A stretch of DNA of 64,000 bases, taken from contig NZ_CP049244.1 in the NCBI RefSeq assembly GCF_011046245.1, positions 1,208,888-1,272,887 on the forward strand, written 5' to 3'. The DNA is from Allorhizobium pseudoryzae (GTDB lineage Bacteria; Pseudomonadota; Alphaproteobacteria; Rhizobiales; Rhizobiaceae). The notes under the pieces were generated by a model. The model was not told where the DNA came from. It was given only the letters and a program-made list of their open reading frames with translations, and searched no databases. Both the position numbers and the translations under genes were made by a program. This document shows positions 1 through 8,692 of this stretch, piece by piece (position 1 is the first letter of the stretch; the number at the start of each line of letters is the position of its first letter).

Positions 1-1085
1 ATCACCGGGTCGATGAAAAGGGGCAGCAACTGCCCTATGTCGATCGCATCCTGATGGATGTCGGCTCGCCCGATCTGATCGCGGCAAAGACCGGCACCGG
101 CGAAAGCGATCTGCAGTTCTCCAACCTCGATTTTTCCGACTACACGTTTCTGAAGAATGCCGAGCAGCGCTATCCGCTGACCGTCGATCTGTGGAAGCGT
201 ATCCAGGGATCGCGCGTCTGCATGTTCCCCAACCTCAACTGCAAGGATGAGGTCTGGCGCTCTCTCTGGCGGGATGTGCGGGTGAGACGGGCGCTGTCGC
301 TCGCCATCAACCGCATGGAAATCAACAAGGCGGTGTTCTTCGGTCTTGCCAAGGAAAGCGCCAACACTATCCTGCCCGCAAGTCCGCTCTTCCGGCCCGC
401 GTACCGCGATGCCTGGGCGATGTTCAATCCGGCGGAAGCAAACCGTCTTCTGGATGACGTGGGGCTGACCGAACGGGACAGTTACGGCACGCGAATCCTG
501 CCGGATGGCCGCCCGGCGAAGGTGACGGTGGAATCGGCCGGCGAAAACACCGTCGAGGGTGATGTCCTCGAACTCATCCGCGATTACTGGGCCGAGATCG
601 GCATCAAAATCTTCGTGCGGGTGTCGCAGCGCGAACTCCTGCGCCGGCGCCTGAAGGGCGGCGACACGATCATGACCGTCGGCCAGGGTATCGACAACGG
701 CATTCCGACCGCCGACATGTCGCCGAAGGATCTGGCGCCCACCAGCGACGATCATCAGCACTGGCCGCTCTGGGGCCTGCACGCCATGTCCGGCGGAAGC
801 GATGGCCATGCGCCGGATCTGCCGGAAGCGGTGCAGCTTCTCGACCTGCTGAAGGCGTGGCAAAGGGCGCCGAACGCCACCGAACGCACCGGTCTCTGGC
901 ACCAGATGCTGGCCCTTTACACCGACCAGGTCTTCACCATCGGCACGGTCAATGCCACGCTTCAGCCGATCGTTCATGCCGAACAGCTGCGCAACGTGCC
1001 GAAGGACGGCCTCTACGGCTACGATCCGCTCTCCTATCTCGGCGTCTATATGCCCGACACATTCTGGTACGACCGCGATGCGTGA
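1..1085 (+). CDS. ABC transporter substrate-binding protein, SBP family 5 (3' part only)
   Basis: Reading frame 3 is open from the first base of the window, so only the C-terminal part of a periplasmic solute-binding protein is present. The stretch QQLPYVDRI near its start matches NQLPYIDRI in the complete binding protein at 15566-17470, and further blocks (NLNCKDE versus NLNMKDE, RRALSLAINR versus RQALSIGIDR) show the two are paralogues. Family 5 binding proteins capture oligopeptides or oligosaccharides and deliver them to two permeases, which follow directly: the next gene overlaps this one by 8 bp. No ATPase gene follows on this side; it may lie upstream of the window, or the ATPases of the second transporter may be shared. 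The substrate cannot be read from sequence; the glycan-degrading neighbourhood suggests an oligosaccharide (inference). Confidence 0.9.
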   Translation, partial: HRVDEKGQQLPYVDRILMDVGSPDLIAAKTGTGESDLQFSNLDFSDYTFLKNAEQRYPLTVDLWKRIQGSRVCMFPNLNCKDEVWRSLWRDVRVRRALSLAINRMEINKAVFFGLAKESANTILPASPLFRPAYRDAWAMFNPAEANRLLDDVGLTERDSYGTRILPDGRPAKVTVESAGENTVEGDVLELIRDYWAEIGIKIFVRVSQRELLRRRLKGGDTIMTVGQGIDNGIPTADMSPKDLAPTSDDHQHWPLWGLHAMSGGSDGHAPDLPEAVQLLDLLKAWQRAPNATERTGLWHQMLALYTDQVFTIGTVNATLQPIVHAEQLRNVPKDGLYGYDPLSYLGVYMPDTFWYDRDA

Positions 1086-2085
1086 ATTCATCCGTTACAT
1101 CCTCTGGCGCATGCTGGTGATGATCCCCACGCTGCTGCTGATTTCGATGCTGATCTTCACGATCATCGAATTGCCGCCGGGCGATTATTTCGAAAGCTAT
1201 GTGGAGGAGCTGAAGGCGATCGGCGAAAAGGCCGACATGGAGCAGATCGAGCAGTTGCGGGCGCAATATGGCTTCGATCAGCCGCTGCCGATCCGCTACC
1301 TGAACTGGGTCGGCGGCATGTTTGTCGGCGATTTCGGTTATTCCTTCGAATACCGGCTGCCGGTCTCAGACGTCGTCGGCGACCGGTTGTGGCTGACGAT
1401 CCTGGTCTCCACCGTCACCATCATCCTCACCTGGCTGATCGCCTTTCCGATCGGCATCTATTCCGCCACCCACCAGTACAGCTGGGGTGATTACGGGCTG
1501 ACGCTTCTCGGGTTGATCGGCCTTGCCGTGCCCAATTTCGTGCTGGCACTGGTGCTGATGTACCTCGCCAACATCTGGTTCGGCACGTCCATCGGCCATC
1601 TGATGGACCAGAGATACCTCAATGAACCGATGAGCTGGGACAAGTTCAAGTCGATCCTGGAGCATTTGTGGATCCCGGTGATCATCATCGGCACCGCGGG
1701 AACGGCGGCAATGGTGCGGCGGGTGCGGGCCAATCTTCTGGATGAATTGCACAAGCAGTATGTGATGACGGCGAAGGCGAAGGGCCTTCACCCCTTCCGC
1801 CGCCTCGTCAAATATCCGCTGCGCATGTCCTTGAATTTCTTCATCTCCGACATCGGCTCCATCCTGCCGGCGGTCATCTCGGGTGCGGAAATCACGGCGG
1901 TCGTGCTGTCGCTCGAAACCACCGGCCCGATGCTGATCCGCGCCCTGCAAAGCCAGGACATGTATCTCGCCGGCTCCTTCCTGATGTTCCTTGCCTTCCT
2001 CACCGTGATCGGCGTTCTGATCTCCGACATCGCCCTTGCGCTGCTTGACCCGCGCATCCGTCTGCAGGGAGGAAGCACGAAGTGA
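1078..2085 (+). CDS. ABC transporter permease, DppB/OppB type
   Basis: Inner-membrane permease of 335 aa. The start is taken at the ATG at 1078, giving MREFIRYILWRMLVMIPTLL, the usual first transmembrane helix of DppB-type permeases. The open frame extends further upstream but would run deep into the previous gene. The C-terminal half holds the binding-protein-dependent transport domain, with an EAA-type loop around DELHKQYVMTAKAKGL that contacts the ATPase. It overlaps the binding-protein gene by 8 bp and the next permease by 4 bp, so the three are translated as one operon. It is clearly paralogous to the permease at 17625-18611, including the same GDF/GDY motif after helix 1. Confidence 0.9.
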   Translation: MREFIRYILWRMLVMIPTLLLISMLIFTIIELPPGDYFESYVEELKAIGEKADMEQIEQLRAQYGFDQPLPIRYLNWVGGMFVGDFGYSFEYRLPVSDVVGDRLWLTILVSTVTIILTWLIAFPIGIYSATHQYSWGDYGLTLLGLIGLAVPNFVLALVLMYLANIWFGTSIGHLMDQRYLNEPMSWDKFKSILEHLWIPVIIIGTAGTAAMVRRVRANLLDELHKQYVMTAKAKGLHPFRRLVKYPLRMSLNFFISDIGSILPAVISGAEITAVVLSLETTGPMLIRALQSQDMYLAGSFLMFLAFLTVIGVLISDIALALLDPRIRLQGGSTK

Positions 2086-3254
2086 ACACGCGCACGCCGG
2101 AGACATCGGATACGTTGCCGCATTTTGTGCGGCAGGACCCGTTCGATCCCTATGCCGATGACCTGGCGAGTTCCGGTTCGCTCGCGGATCAGGCGTCGCA
2201 GCTGAAACTGATGTGGTGGCGCTTCAAGCGGCATCGGCTGGCGCTCATCTCCGGCATCGCGCTGCTGATTGCCTATCTGATGATCGCGGTTGCCGAGTTC
2301 CTGGCGCCCTACAAGGTGCATACGCGCAACATGGATTTCATCTATGCACCGCCGCAATCGGTGCATCTCTTCCATGACGGCGCGTTCATCGGCCCCTTCG
2401 TCTACGGCCAGGCGATGACGCTCGACATGCAGACGCTCCGGCGCGTCTATACCGACGACAAGACCGACATCCAGAAGCTGCGTTTTTTCTGTTCCGGCGA
2501 AACCTACCGGTTCTGGGGACTGTTCGAGGCAGATCTGCACTTCGTCTGTCCCGCGGAAAACGGCCATTTCTTCCTGCTCGGAACGGATCGCCTGGGACGC
2601 GACATCTTCTCCCGCATTCTCTATGGCGCGCGGATTTCGCTCACCATCGGCCTGCTCGGCGTGATGACCAGCTTCGTTCTCGGCATTGTGATCGGCGGCC
2701 TTGCCGGTTACTGGGGCGGCTGGTTCGACCTCGTCGTTCAGCGCATCATCGAGGTCTTGCAGTCCATTCCGACGATCCCGCTGTGGCTGGCGCTCGCCGC
2801 CATCATGCCGGTCGATTGGAGCCCGTTGTTCGTCTATCTCGGCATCACCTTTATCCTGGGGTTGCTGGACTGGACGGGGCTTGCGCGTGCAGTCCGCTCC
2901 AAGCTACTGGCGCTGCGCGAAGAGGACTATGTGCTGGCCGCGCAACTGATGGGGGCGGGGAGTGCCCGCATCATCGGGCGCCACCTCGTGCCCGGCTTCA
3001 TGTCGCACCTGATTGCCAGTGCCACACTCACAATTCCGGGAATGATCCTTGGCGAAACCACCCTCAGCTTCCTAGGTTTGGGCCTGAGGCCGCCGATCAC
3101 CAGCTGGGGCGTGCTTCTGACGGAGGCCCGATCGGTGAGCGTTCTTGCTCTTTATCCGTGGCTTCTGTTCCCGGTTATACCGGTCATTTTCGTGATCCTC
3201 GCCTTCAATTTCCTGGGCGATGGTCTTAGAGATGCCGCCGACCCGTACAAATGA
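2082..3254 (+). CDS. ABC transporter permease, DppC/OppC type with enlarged periplasmic loop
   Basis: Second inner-membrane permease, 390 aa, GTG start overlapping the preceding stop (GTGA). DppC-type permeases are usually close to 300 aa. This one carries an extra segment of roughly 100 residues between helix 1 (around residues 55-75) and the conserved LGTDRLGRDIFSRILYGAR block, containing SGETYRFWGLFEADLHF. The paralogue at 18619-19782 has the same insertion (SGETYNLLGLVETDLHF), so it is a subfamily trait and not an assembly error. The EAA loop and the GMILGETTLSFLGLGLRPP signature are intact. It is the last transporter gene before the glycosyltransferases, which begin 61 bp later. Confidence 0.9.
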   Translation: MNTRTPETSDTLPHFVRQDPFDPYADDLASSGSLADQASQLKLMWWRFKRHRLALISGIALLIAYLMIAVAEFLAPYKVHTRNMDFIYAPPQSVHLFHDGAFIGPFVYGQAMTLDMQTLRRVYTDDKTDIQKLRFFCSGETYRFWGLFEADLHFVCPAENGHFFLLGTDRLGRDIFSRILYGARISLTIGLLGVMTSFVLGIVIGGLAGYWGGWFDLVVQRIIEVLQSIPTIPLWLALAAIMPVDWSPLFVYLGITFILGLLDWTGLARAVRSKLLALREEDYVLAAQLMGAGSARIIGRHLVPGFMSHLIASATLTIPGMILGETTLSFLGLGLRPPITSWGVLLTEARSVSVLALYPWLLFPVIPVIFVILAFNFLGDGLRDAADPYK

Positions 3255-3315
3255 GATACTCGGATTGCGCGGGGGAGCGTGTCCGGCACTTGGAATTCGA
3301 AGGAGAAGACAGAGT

Positions 3316-4518
3316 ATGCCGAGACGAAACGCCCGTATTCTGATGTACAGCCATGACACGTTCGGGCTTGGTCATCTGCGCCGCTGTCGCACCATTGCGC
3401 ATTCGCTCGTCGAGGATTTTCGCGGACTGAATGTATTGATCATCTCCGGTGCGACGATTGCCGGCGCGTTCGACTACCGGGCGCGCGTGGATTTCGTGAA
3501 GATCCCGAGCGTCATCAAGTTGCGCAACGGCGAATACACGTCGATGGACCAGCATATCGACCTTCAGGAAACCCTGAAGATGCGTCAGTCGATCATTCGC
3601 CACACGGCCGAAACCTTTGAGCCGGATATCTTCATCATCGACAAGGAGCCGCTTGGCCTGCGCGGTGAGGTGGAGGATACCCTTGCCTACCTGAAGACCC
3701 GCGGCACGACGCTGGTGCTGGGTCTTCGCGACGTGATGGACGCGCCGCACCTGCTTGAGGCGGAATGGAAACGTCATGATGTGCTGCCGAAGATCGGCAA
3801 CCTTTATGACGACGTGTGGATCTACGGACCCCCGGATTTCTACGATCCGCTGACCGGCATCGATGTGCCGGCGAGCGTGCGCAACAAAATGAATTTCGTC
3901 GGGTTCCTGCAGCGGAAATCCTATGCCGAAGCGGTGGAGCCGGGGTCGGATGCGGGTGATTACATCCTCGTGACCACCGGCGGCGGTGGCGATGGCGCAG
4001 ACTTGGTGCGCGACGTGATTGCCGCCTACGAGGCCGACCCGACGCTGACGCAGAAAGCGGTGATCGTGCTGGGTCCGTACATGTCGGCGGAGCAGCGTGC
4101 CCATTTCCGGGAGGCATCCCAGCGCCACCCGTATCTGGAAATCCTCGAATTCGACAACCGCCTCGAAGATCGTATCGCCGGCGCCAAGGCGGTGATCGCC
4201 ATGGGCGGCTATAACACCTATTGCGAGATCCTGTCCTTCGACAAACCGGCGCTCATTGTGCCGCGCACGCAGCCGCGCGAGGAGCAGTTGATCCGCGCGA
4301 CCCGGGCACAGGAACTCGGCCTGATCAGCATGCTGTCTGCCGAGGATTCCGCCGACAGCATCCGTTTTGCCGCCGCGATCAAGGATTTGTTGAAGCGAGA
4401 TCCTCCCTCCGTCAGCGCGCCCGGACTGCAGCTGGAAGGCCTGCCGACGATTTCCCGGATCGTCGAAGGGTTGTTGCGGCAAAAGGGAAACCCGCATCTC
4501 TATCTGGCGCAAGGCTAG
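3316..4518 (+). CDS. Predicted glycosyltransferase, COG4671-like (first of a trio)
   Basis: 400-aa cytoplasmic protein with two Rossmann-like halves, as in GT-B glycosyltransferases. The N-terminus RILMYSHDTFGLGHLRRC carries the GxGHxxR motif typical of MurG/COG4671-type enzymes. The C-terminal half has the donor-site block AVIAMGGYNTYCEILSF, followed by PRTQPREEQ. The start is the ATG at 3316, with AGGAGAAG about 10 bp upstream; longer in-frame starts are possible but lack a ribosome site. It lies 61 bp after the permease and 7 bp before the next glycosyltransferase, so it is probably co-transcribed with both. It is related to the gene at 5790-6947. The sugar donor and acceptor are not identifiable. 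Confidence 0.8.
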   Translation: MPRRNARILMYSHDTFGLGHLRRCRTIAHSLVEDFRGLNVLIISGATIAGAFDYRARVDFVKIPSVIKLRNGEYTSMDQHIDLQETLKMRQSIIRHTAETFEPDIFIIDKEPLGLRGEVEDTLAYLKTRGTTLVLGLRDVMDAPHLLEAEWKRHDVLPKIGNLYDDVWIYGPPDFYDPLTGIDVPASVRNKMNFVGFLQRKSYAEAVEPGSDAGDYILVTTGGGGDGADLVRDVIAAYEADPTLTQKAVIVLGPYMSAEQRAHFREASQRHPYLEILEFDNRLEDRIAGAKAVIAMGGYNTYCEILSFDKPALIVPRTQPREEQLIRATRAQELGLISMLSAEDSADSIRFAAAIKDLLKRDPPSVSAPGLQLEGLPTISRIVEGLLRQKGNPHLYLAQG

Positions 4519-4525
4519 AACCCGC

Positions 4526-5773
4526 ATGCCCTCCATGAAGAAGATCGTGGTTCTCCTGAAAGGTTATCCGCGCCTTTCGGAGACCTTCATCGCGCAGGAA
4601 CTGCTCGGCCTGGAACGGGCCGGTTTCGACCTCGAGCTGGTGGCCATGCGCCGGCCGACCGACAAGAAACGCCATCCCATCCACGACGAGATCCAGGCGC
4701 CTGTCTGGTACCTGCCCGAATATCTGCATGAGGAACCGCTTAGGGTGCTGAGGGCGCTGACAAAGGTGCGCAGGATGCCCGGCTTTTCGGCGGCGCTGGC
4801 CGCATTCTGGAAAGACCTGAAGCGGGATGTCTCCCGCAACCGGTTCCGGCGGTTCGGCCAGGCCGCGGTGCTGGTGGCCGAGTGGCCGAAGGATGCTGGC
4901 TGGCTGCACGTGCATTTCATCCACACCCCCGCCTCCGTCGCAAGATATGCGGCGATGATGAATGGCCTGTCGTGGACCGTGTCGGCGCATGCCAAGGACA
5001 TCTGGACCTCTCCGGATTGGGAGCTTCAGGAGAAGCTCGCCGATGCCGACTGGGCGGTGACCTGCACCCGCGTCGGGTTCGATCAGCTGACGACACTGTC
5101 CCGTGGGCGCAACAACGTGCACCTCAGCTATCATGGGCTTGATCTCGACCGGTTTCCCCATTTTACCGCCGAACGACCGGCGCGTGACGGATCGGACCCA
5201 GCCGATCCGATCCGGATCGTGAGCGTCGGACGGGCGGTCAAGAAGAAGGGCTATGACGTTCTCTTGCAGGCGCTGGCCAGACTGCCCAGGGAAATCGCCT
5301 GGAATTTCACGCATATCGGCGGCGGTGACGAATTGCCGCGGCTGAAGCAGCTGGCGGAAACGCTGGGCTTGTCCGGGCGCATCACCTGGAAGGGCGCGCT
5401 CGACCAGAAGGACGTGCTGCAGCATTACCGCGACAGCGACCTTTTCGCGCTGGCCTGCCGCATCACCGCGGATGGGGATCGGGACGGTCTGCCGAATGTG
5501 ATGGTCGAGGCCGCAAGCCAGGGGCTTCCCGTCGTCTCGACTACCGTTTCGGGCATCGTGGAACTGTTCACGGATCAGGAGAACAGTCTTCTCGTGGAAC
5601 CTGAGCAGCCAGCCGCGCTGGCCTTTGCGCTCGAGAAGATGATCCGCGATCCGGAGCTGCGCCGTCGGTTGGCGACAAAGGCCGAAGAACGGGTGCGTCG
5701 CGACTTCGACCACCAGAACAGCATTCGCGACCTCGATCGCCTGTTCACGGCAAGCTGGTCGCGCGGGAGCTGA
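4526..5773 (+). CDS. Glycosyltransferase family 4 (GT-B fold)
   Basis: 415 aa. The N-terminal acceptor domain contains LKGYPRLSETFIAQEL, a motif common in exopolysaccharide GT4 enzymes of the colanic-acid type. The C-terminal domain has RIVSVGRAVKKKGYDVLLQA, the nucleotide-sugar region, and the E-x7-E block around NVMVEAASQGLPVVSTTVSG, where the GT4 catalytic and donor-binding glutamates lie. No membrane helix or signal peptide is seen, so it acts at the inner face of the membrane or in the cytosol. It is sandwiched between two COG4671-like glycosyltransferases, with gaps of 7 and 16 bp. An ATG three codons downstream (4535) is an equally good start. Confidence 0.85.
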   Translation: MPSMKKIVVLLKGYPRLSETFIAQELLGLERAGFDLELVAMRRPTDKKRHPIHDEIQAPVWYLPEYLHEEPLRVLRALTKVRRMPGFSAALAAFWKDLKRDVSRNRFRRFGQAAVLVAEWPKDAGWLHVHFIHTPASVARYAAMMNGLSWTVSAHAKDIWTSPDWELQEKLADADWAVTCTRVGFDQLTTLSRGRNNVHLSYHGLDLDRFPHFTAERPARDGSDPADPIRIVSVGRAVKKKGYDVLLQALARLPREIAWNFTHIGGGDELPRLKQLAETLGLSGRITWKGALDQKDVLQHYRDSDLFALACRITADGDRDGLPNVMVEAASQGLPVVSTTVSGIVELFTDQENSLLVEPEQPAALAFALEKMIRDPELRRRLATKAEERVRRDFDHQNSIRDLDRLFTASWSRGS

Positions 5774-5789
5774 GCCGAGAGCCTGAGCA

Positions 5790-6947
5790 ATGACGGATAC
5801 ACCGCCGATGAAAAAACGCGTCTTCTTCTATGTCCAGCATCTGCTGGGCATCGGCCACATCGTGCGCGCAAGCCGCATTGCCGAGGCGATGCAGGCGACC
5901 GGCCTGGACGTGACGATGGTGACCGGTGGAAAGCCTGTCGATGGGTTTCCGGGGCCTTCGCTGAAGCACATCGCACTGCCGCCGGTGATTGCCTCCACCG
6001 CCGGCTTTTCCGGCCTTGCGGATATCGACGGCGTATCCGTGGATGAAGCCTTCCTCACGCAGCGACGAGACAGGCTTTTGTCCGCCTTCCGCGACTGTGA
6101 GCCGGACGTCGTGGTGATCGAGGCCTTTCCATTCGGCCGGCGCCAGATGCGTTTCGAACTCCTGCCATTGCTGGATGCGATCAAGGCCGCGCCACGCCGG
6201 CCGCTGCTGTTCAGCAGCGTGCGCGATATCCTCCAGGAAAACCGCAAGGCCGGACGCGACGCGGAAACGGTGCAACTGCTGGAAGACCATTTCGATGGTG
6301 TGCTGGTGCATGGCGACCCGCAATTCGTCCGGCTCGAAGAGACATTCCCGCTGGCAGAGCGGATCGCGGAGAAGGTACATTACACCGGTCTTGTGGCACC
6401 CGAACCGCCGGAGCCCGCTAAGGATCGCTTCGACTTGATCGTTTCGGCCGGCGGCGGTGCGGTCGGGGCGGCACTCATCGATGCGGCCATCCAGGCGCAG
6501 GCTCTGCTGCAGGATCCGCGCAGCTGGTGCCTGATCACCGGGCCAAATCTGCCGCAGGAGGATTTCGATCGCCTGTCCCGCCAGACGCCTGCGCATGTCA
6601 CCTTGGTGCGCTTCCGGCGCGATTTCCCCAATCTGCTGATGAATGCGAGCTTGTCCATCTCGCAGGCCGGCTACAACACCGTGGGCGACCTCCTGAGGGC
6701 GCACTGCGCTGCCGTGCTGGTGCCTTTCGCGTCCGGCGGGGAAACCGAGCAGACGGTGCGGGCGGAAAAACTATCGGCGCTCGGTTTCGCCGAGGTGGTG
6801 CCGGAGGATGGCTTGAACGGCGACCGTCTGGCCGCGGCCATTCGCAACGCGGATCGGATGACACGCCGCCCGTCGGTTGCCATTGCCGCCGATGGCGCCC
6901 GGCAGACCGCGGCCTTGATCCGAGATATGCTTTCGTCACGCGGGTGA
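5790..6947 (+). CDS. Predicted glycosyltransferase, COG4671-like (third of the trio)
   Basis: 385 aa, paralogous to the gene at 3316-4518. The N-terminus KKRVFFYVQHLLGIGHIVRA carries the GxGHxxR-type motif. The C-terminal domain has LSISQAGYNTVGDLLRAHC, the counterpart of the MGGYNTYCEIL donor-site block in its relative, and PFASGGETEQ in the position of the PREEQ motif. It ends the glycosyltransferase trio; the next gene lies 127 bp downstream and encodes an unrelated signalling protein. The trio may add sugars to a surface polymer or to a small glycoside; nothing in the sequence decides between them. In-frame ATGs at 5790 and a few codons later are both usable. Confidence 0.8.
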   Translation: MTDTPPMKKRVFFYVQHLLGIGHIVRASRIAEAMQATGLDVTMVTGGKPVDGFPGPSLKHIALPPVIASTAGFSGLADIDGVSVDEAFLTQRRDRLLSAFRDCEPDVVVIEAFPFGRRQMRFELLPLLDAIKAAPRRPLLFSSVRDILQENRKAGRDAETVQLLEDHFDGVLVHGDPQFVRLEETFPLAERIAEKVHYTGLVAPEPPEPAKDRFDLIVSAGGGAVGAALIDAAIQAQALLQDPRSWCLITGPNLPQEDFDRLSRQTPAHVTLVRFRRDFPNLLMNASLSISQAGYNTVGDLLRAHCAAVLVPFASGGETEQTVRAEKLSALGFAEVVPEDGLNGDRLAAAIRNADRMTRRPSVAIAADGARQTAALIRDMLSSRG

Positions 6948-7074
6948 GGCGTGCGGCAAAGTTAATACATCGTCGGAATATGCTAAGTCGTTAAGTGTTT
7001 TCATGCTTTAGTTTGCAAACATGATTCGGCCGCTTGCCTTGGGGTGGCGGCGCTCTCCATATTGAGTTTGATAT

Positions 7075-8523
7075 ATGACGACGCATCTGACTTCCGAGAT
7101 TTTCAACCTCGCACCCATTCCGATGTGGATCGAGGACTTCAGCGGGGTAAAGCGTCAGTTCGAGGAATGGCGGGCGGACGGCGTGACCGATATCCGCGGG
7201 TTCCTGCGGGCCGATCTCCGTCGTGTCGCCGACTGTGCGAGCCGTATTCGTGTCATCGACGTCAATCGCAAGACGCTCGATATTTTCGAGGCGCAGGATC
7301 GTCAGCATCTGACGGACAATCTCGGTCGGATCTTCCGCGACGAGATGCTGGAAAGCCATATCAACGAACTGTCCGCTTTGTTCGACGGGCGCACCGAGTT
7401 CGAAAGCAGCACGGTGAATTATACGCTGTCGGGCAAGCGTATGGACATTCAGTTGCGCGGAACCGTGATGCCGGGCTTCGAGGCCACGCTCGGGCAGGTC
7501 CTGCTGACGACGGAGGATGTGACGGAGCGCGAGGAAGCGCGCCGGGCGGAAGCCAGCAACCGACGCTATGCCGAAGGTATCTTCGAACATTCTCCGGTCT
7601 CTCTCTGGGTCGAGGATTTCAGCCGCATCAAGCAGATGCTGCAGGACGTGCGCGTTTGCGGCATCGTCGATTTCCGCGTGTTTACCGATGTCCATCCAGA
7701 ATTCGTGCGCCAGTGCATGAGCGAGATCCGCGTCATCGACGTGAACCAGGCGACGCTCGATCTGTTCTGCGCCGCCGACCGGCAGACGCTGTTCCACCGT
7801 CAGAACGAGATCTTCCGCGACGAGATGGAAAAGCATTTCAAGGAACAGCTGATCGAACTTTGGAACGGCAATCTTTTCCACCAGCGCGAAGTCATCAACT
7901 ATGCACTGGATGGATCGGAACGCTACGTGCTGTTGCAATTCTCGGTCTTGCCGGGACATGAGCACGACTGGTCGCTGGTTCAGGTTGCGCTGACCGATAT
8001 CACGGCCCGTAAGAAGGCCGAGGCCTATCTCGAATATCTCGGCAAGCACGACGTGCTGACGAAGCTGCATAACCGCGCCTTTTATATCGACGAAATGAAC
8101 CGGCTGGAGCGCAAGCCGTTGCGTCCGGTCTCGGCGATCGTCATCGATCTGAATGGGCTCAAGGAAACCAATGACAACCTGGGCCACGACGCCGGCGACG
8201 CACTGTTGCGGCGGCTGGGAGAGGTGCTGAACGGTGCTGTGCATCTTCCCAACCATGCGGCCCGCATCGGCGGCGATGAGTTCGCGGTGCTGATGCCGGG
8301 CGCAGACCGACAGGCGACCCACGCCATGGCGGATACGATCCTCGAACTCCTGAAGATCAACAACCAGTTCTATTCCAGCGCGCCGCTCAGCATCTCCATG
8401 GGGCTGGCGACCAGCGAGGACGGCGAAACCGTCGAGGCCGTGGTGAAGCGCGCCGACATGATGATGTACGAACACAAGCGGGCTCAGCATCTTCCGGGCG
8501 GCTCGCTGATGCGCAAGGGGTAA
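7075..8523 (+). CDS. Diguanylate cyclase with two tandem PAS-type sensor modules
   Basis: 482-aa soluble protein. Two sensor modules of about 150 residues are clear internal duplicates: MWIEDFSGVK ... IRVIDVNRKTLDIF in the first and LWVEDFSRIK ... IRVIDVNQATLDLF in the second. A GGDEF domain follows (about residues 325-475), with an intact catalytic motif at residues 399-403 and VIDLNGLKETND supplying the metal and substrate-site residues. The product would be c-di-GMP. The inhibitory RxxD site expected nine residues before the motif reads HLPN (residues 390-393), so product feedback through that site is unlikely. There is no EAL domain and no transmembrane helix. The gene has 127 bp upstream and 169 bp downstream and appears to be transcribed alone. 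Confidence 0.93.
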   Translation: MTTHLTSEIFNLAPIPMWIEDFSGVKRQFEEWRADGVTDIRGFLRADLRRVADCASRIRVIDVNRKTLDIFEAQDRQHLTDNLGRIFRDEMLESHINELSALFDGRTEFESSTVNYTLSGKRMDIQLRGTVMPGFEATLGQVLLTTEDVTEREEARRAEASNRRYAEGIFEHSPVSLWVEDFSRIKQMLQDVRVCGIVDFRVFTDVHPEFVRQCMSEIRVIDVNQATLDLFCAADRQTLFHRQNEIFRDEMEKHFKEQLIELWNGNLFHQREVINYALDGSERYVLLQFSVLPGHEHDWSLVQVALTDITARKKAEAYLEYLGKHDVLTKLHNRAFYIDEMNRLERKPLRPVSAIVIDLNGLKETNDNLGHDAGDALLRRLGEVLNGAVHLPNHAARIGGDEFAVLMPGADRQATHAMADTILELLKINNQFYSSAPLSISMGLATSEDGETVEAVVKRADMMMYEHKRAQHLPGGSLMRKG

Positions 8524-8554
8524 GTCTGGACCATCAGGCTTGCTTGCCGATATC

Positions 8555-8568
8555 TGAAAAAAATTTCA
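8555..8568. promoter_or_regulatory. Candidate operator O1 of the GH28 operon
   Basis: TGAAAAAAATTTCA is a palindrome with 5-bp arms (TGAAA/TTTCA), 125 bp upstream of the GH28 start. It differs at two positions from the consensus TGAAAATATTTTCA shared by four sites in this locus. Its partner lies 149 bp downstream inside the gene. Binding by the LacI-type regulator at 14390 is inferred. Confidence 0.5.
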
Positions 8569-8692
8569 CTTGTGGAAGTGGCCGCTCGGGGCTCACTCAG
8601 AGCCGCTTGTGCAGAATTTTGGCTTGAAACGAGGAATATTTGGGCTACTACTTCGCTGAACTGCCTTTCGGACAAGAAGCGGAGGAAAAACC

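Noticed and set aside
3226..4536. Long minus-strand open frame (436 codons) antisense to the first glycosyltransferase
   Set aside because: The plus-strand frame has clear glycosyltransferase motifs and a ribosome site; the antisense translation is Arg/His/Gln-rich with no fold-like pattern, as expected in high-GC DNA.
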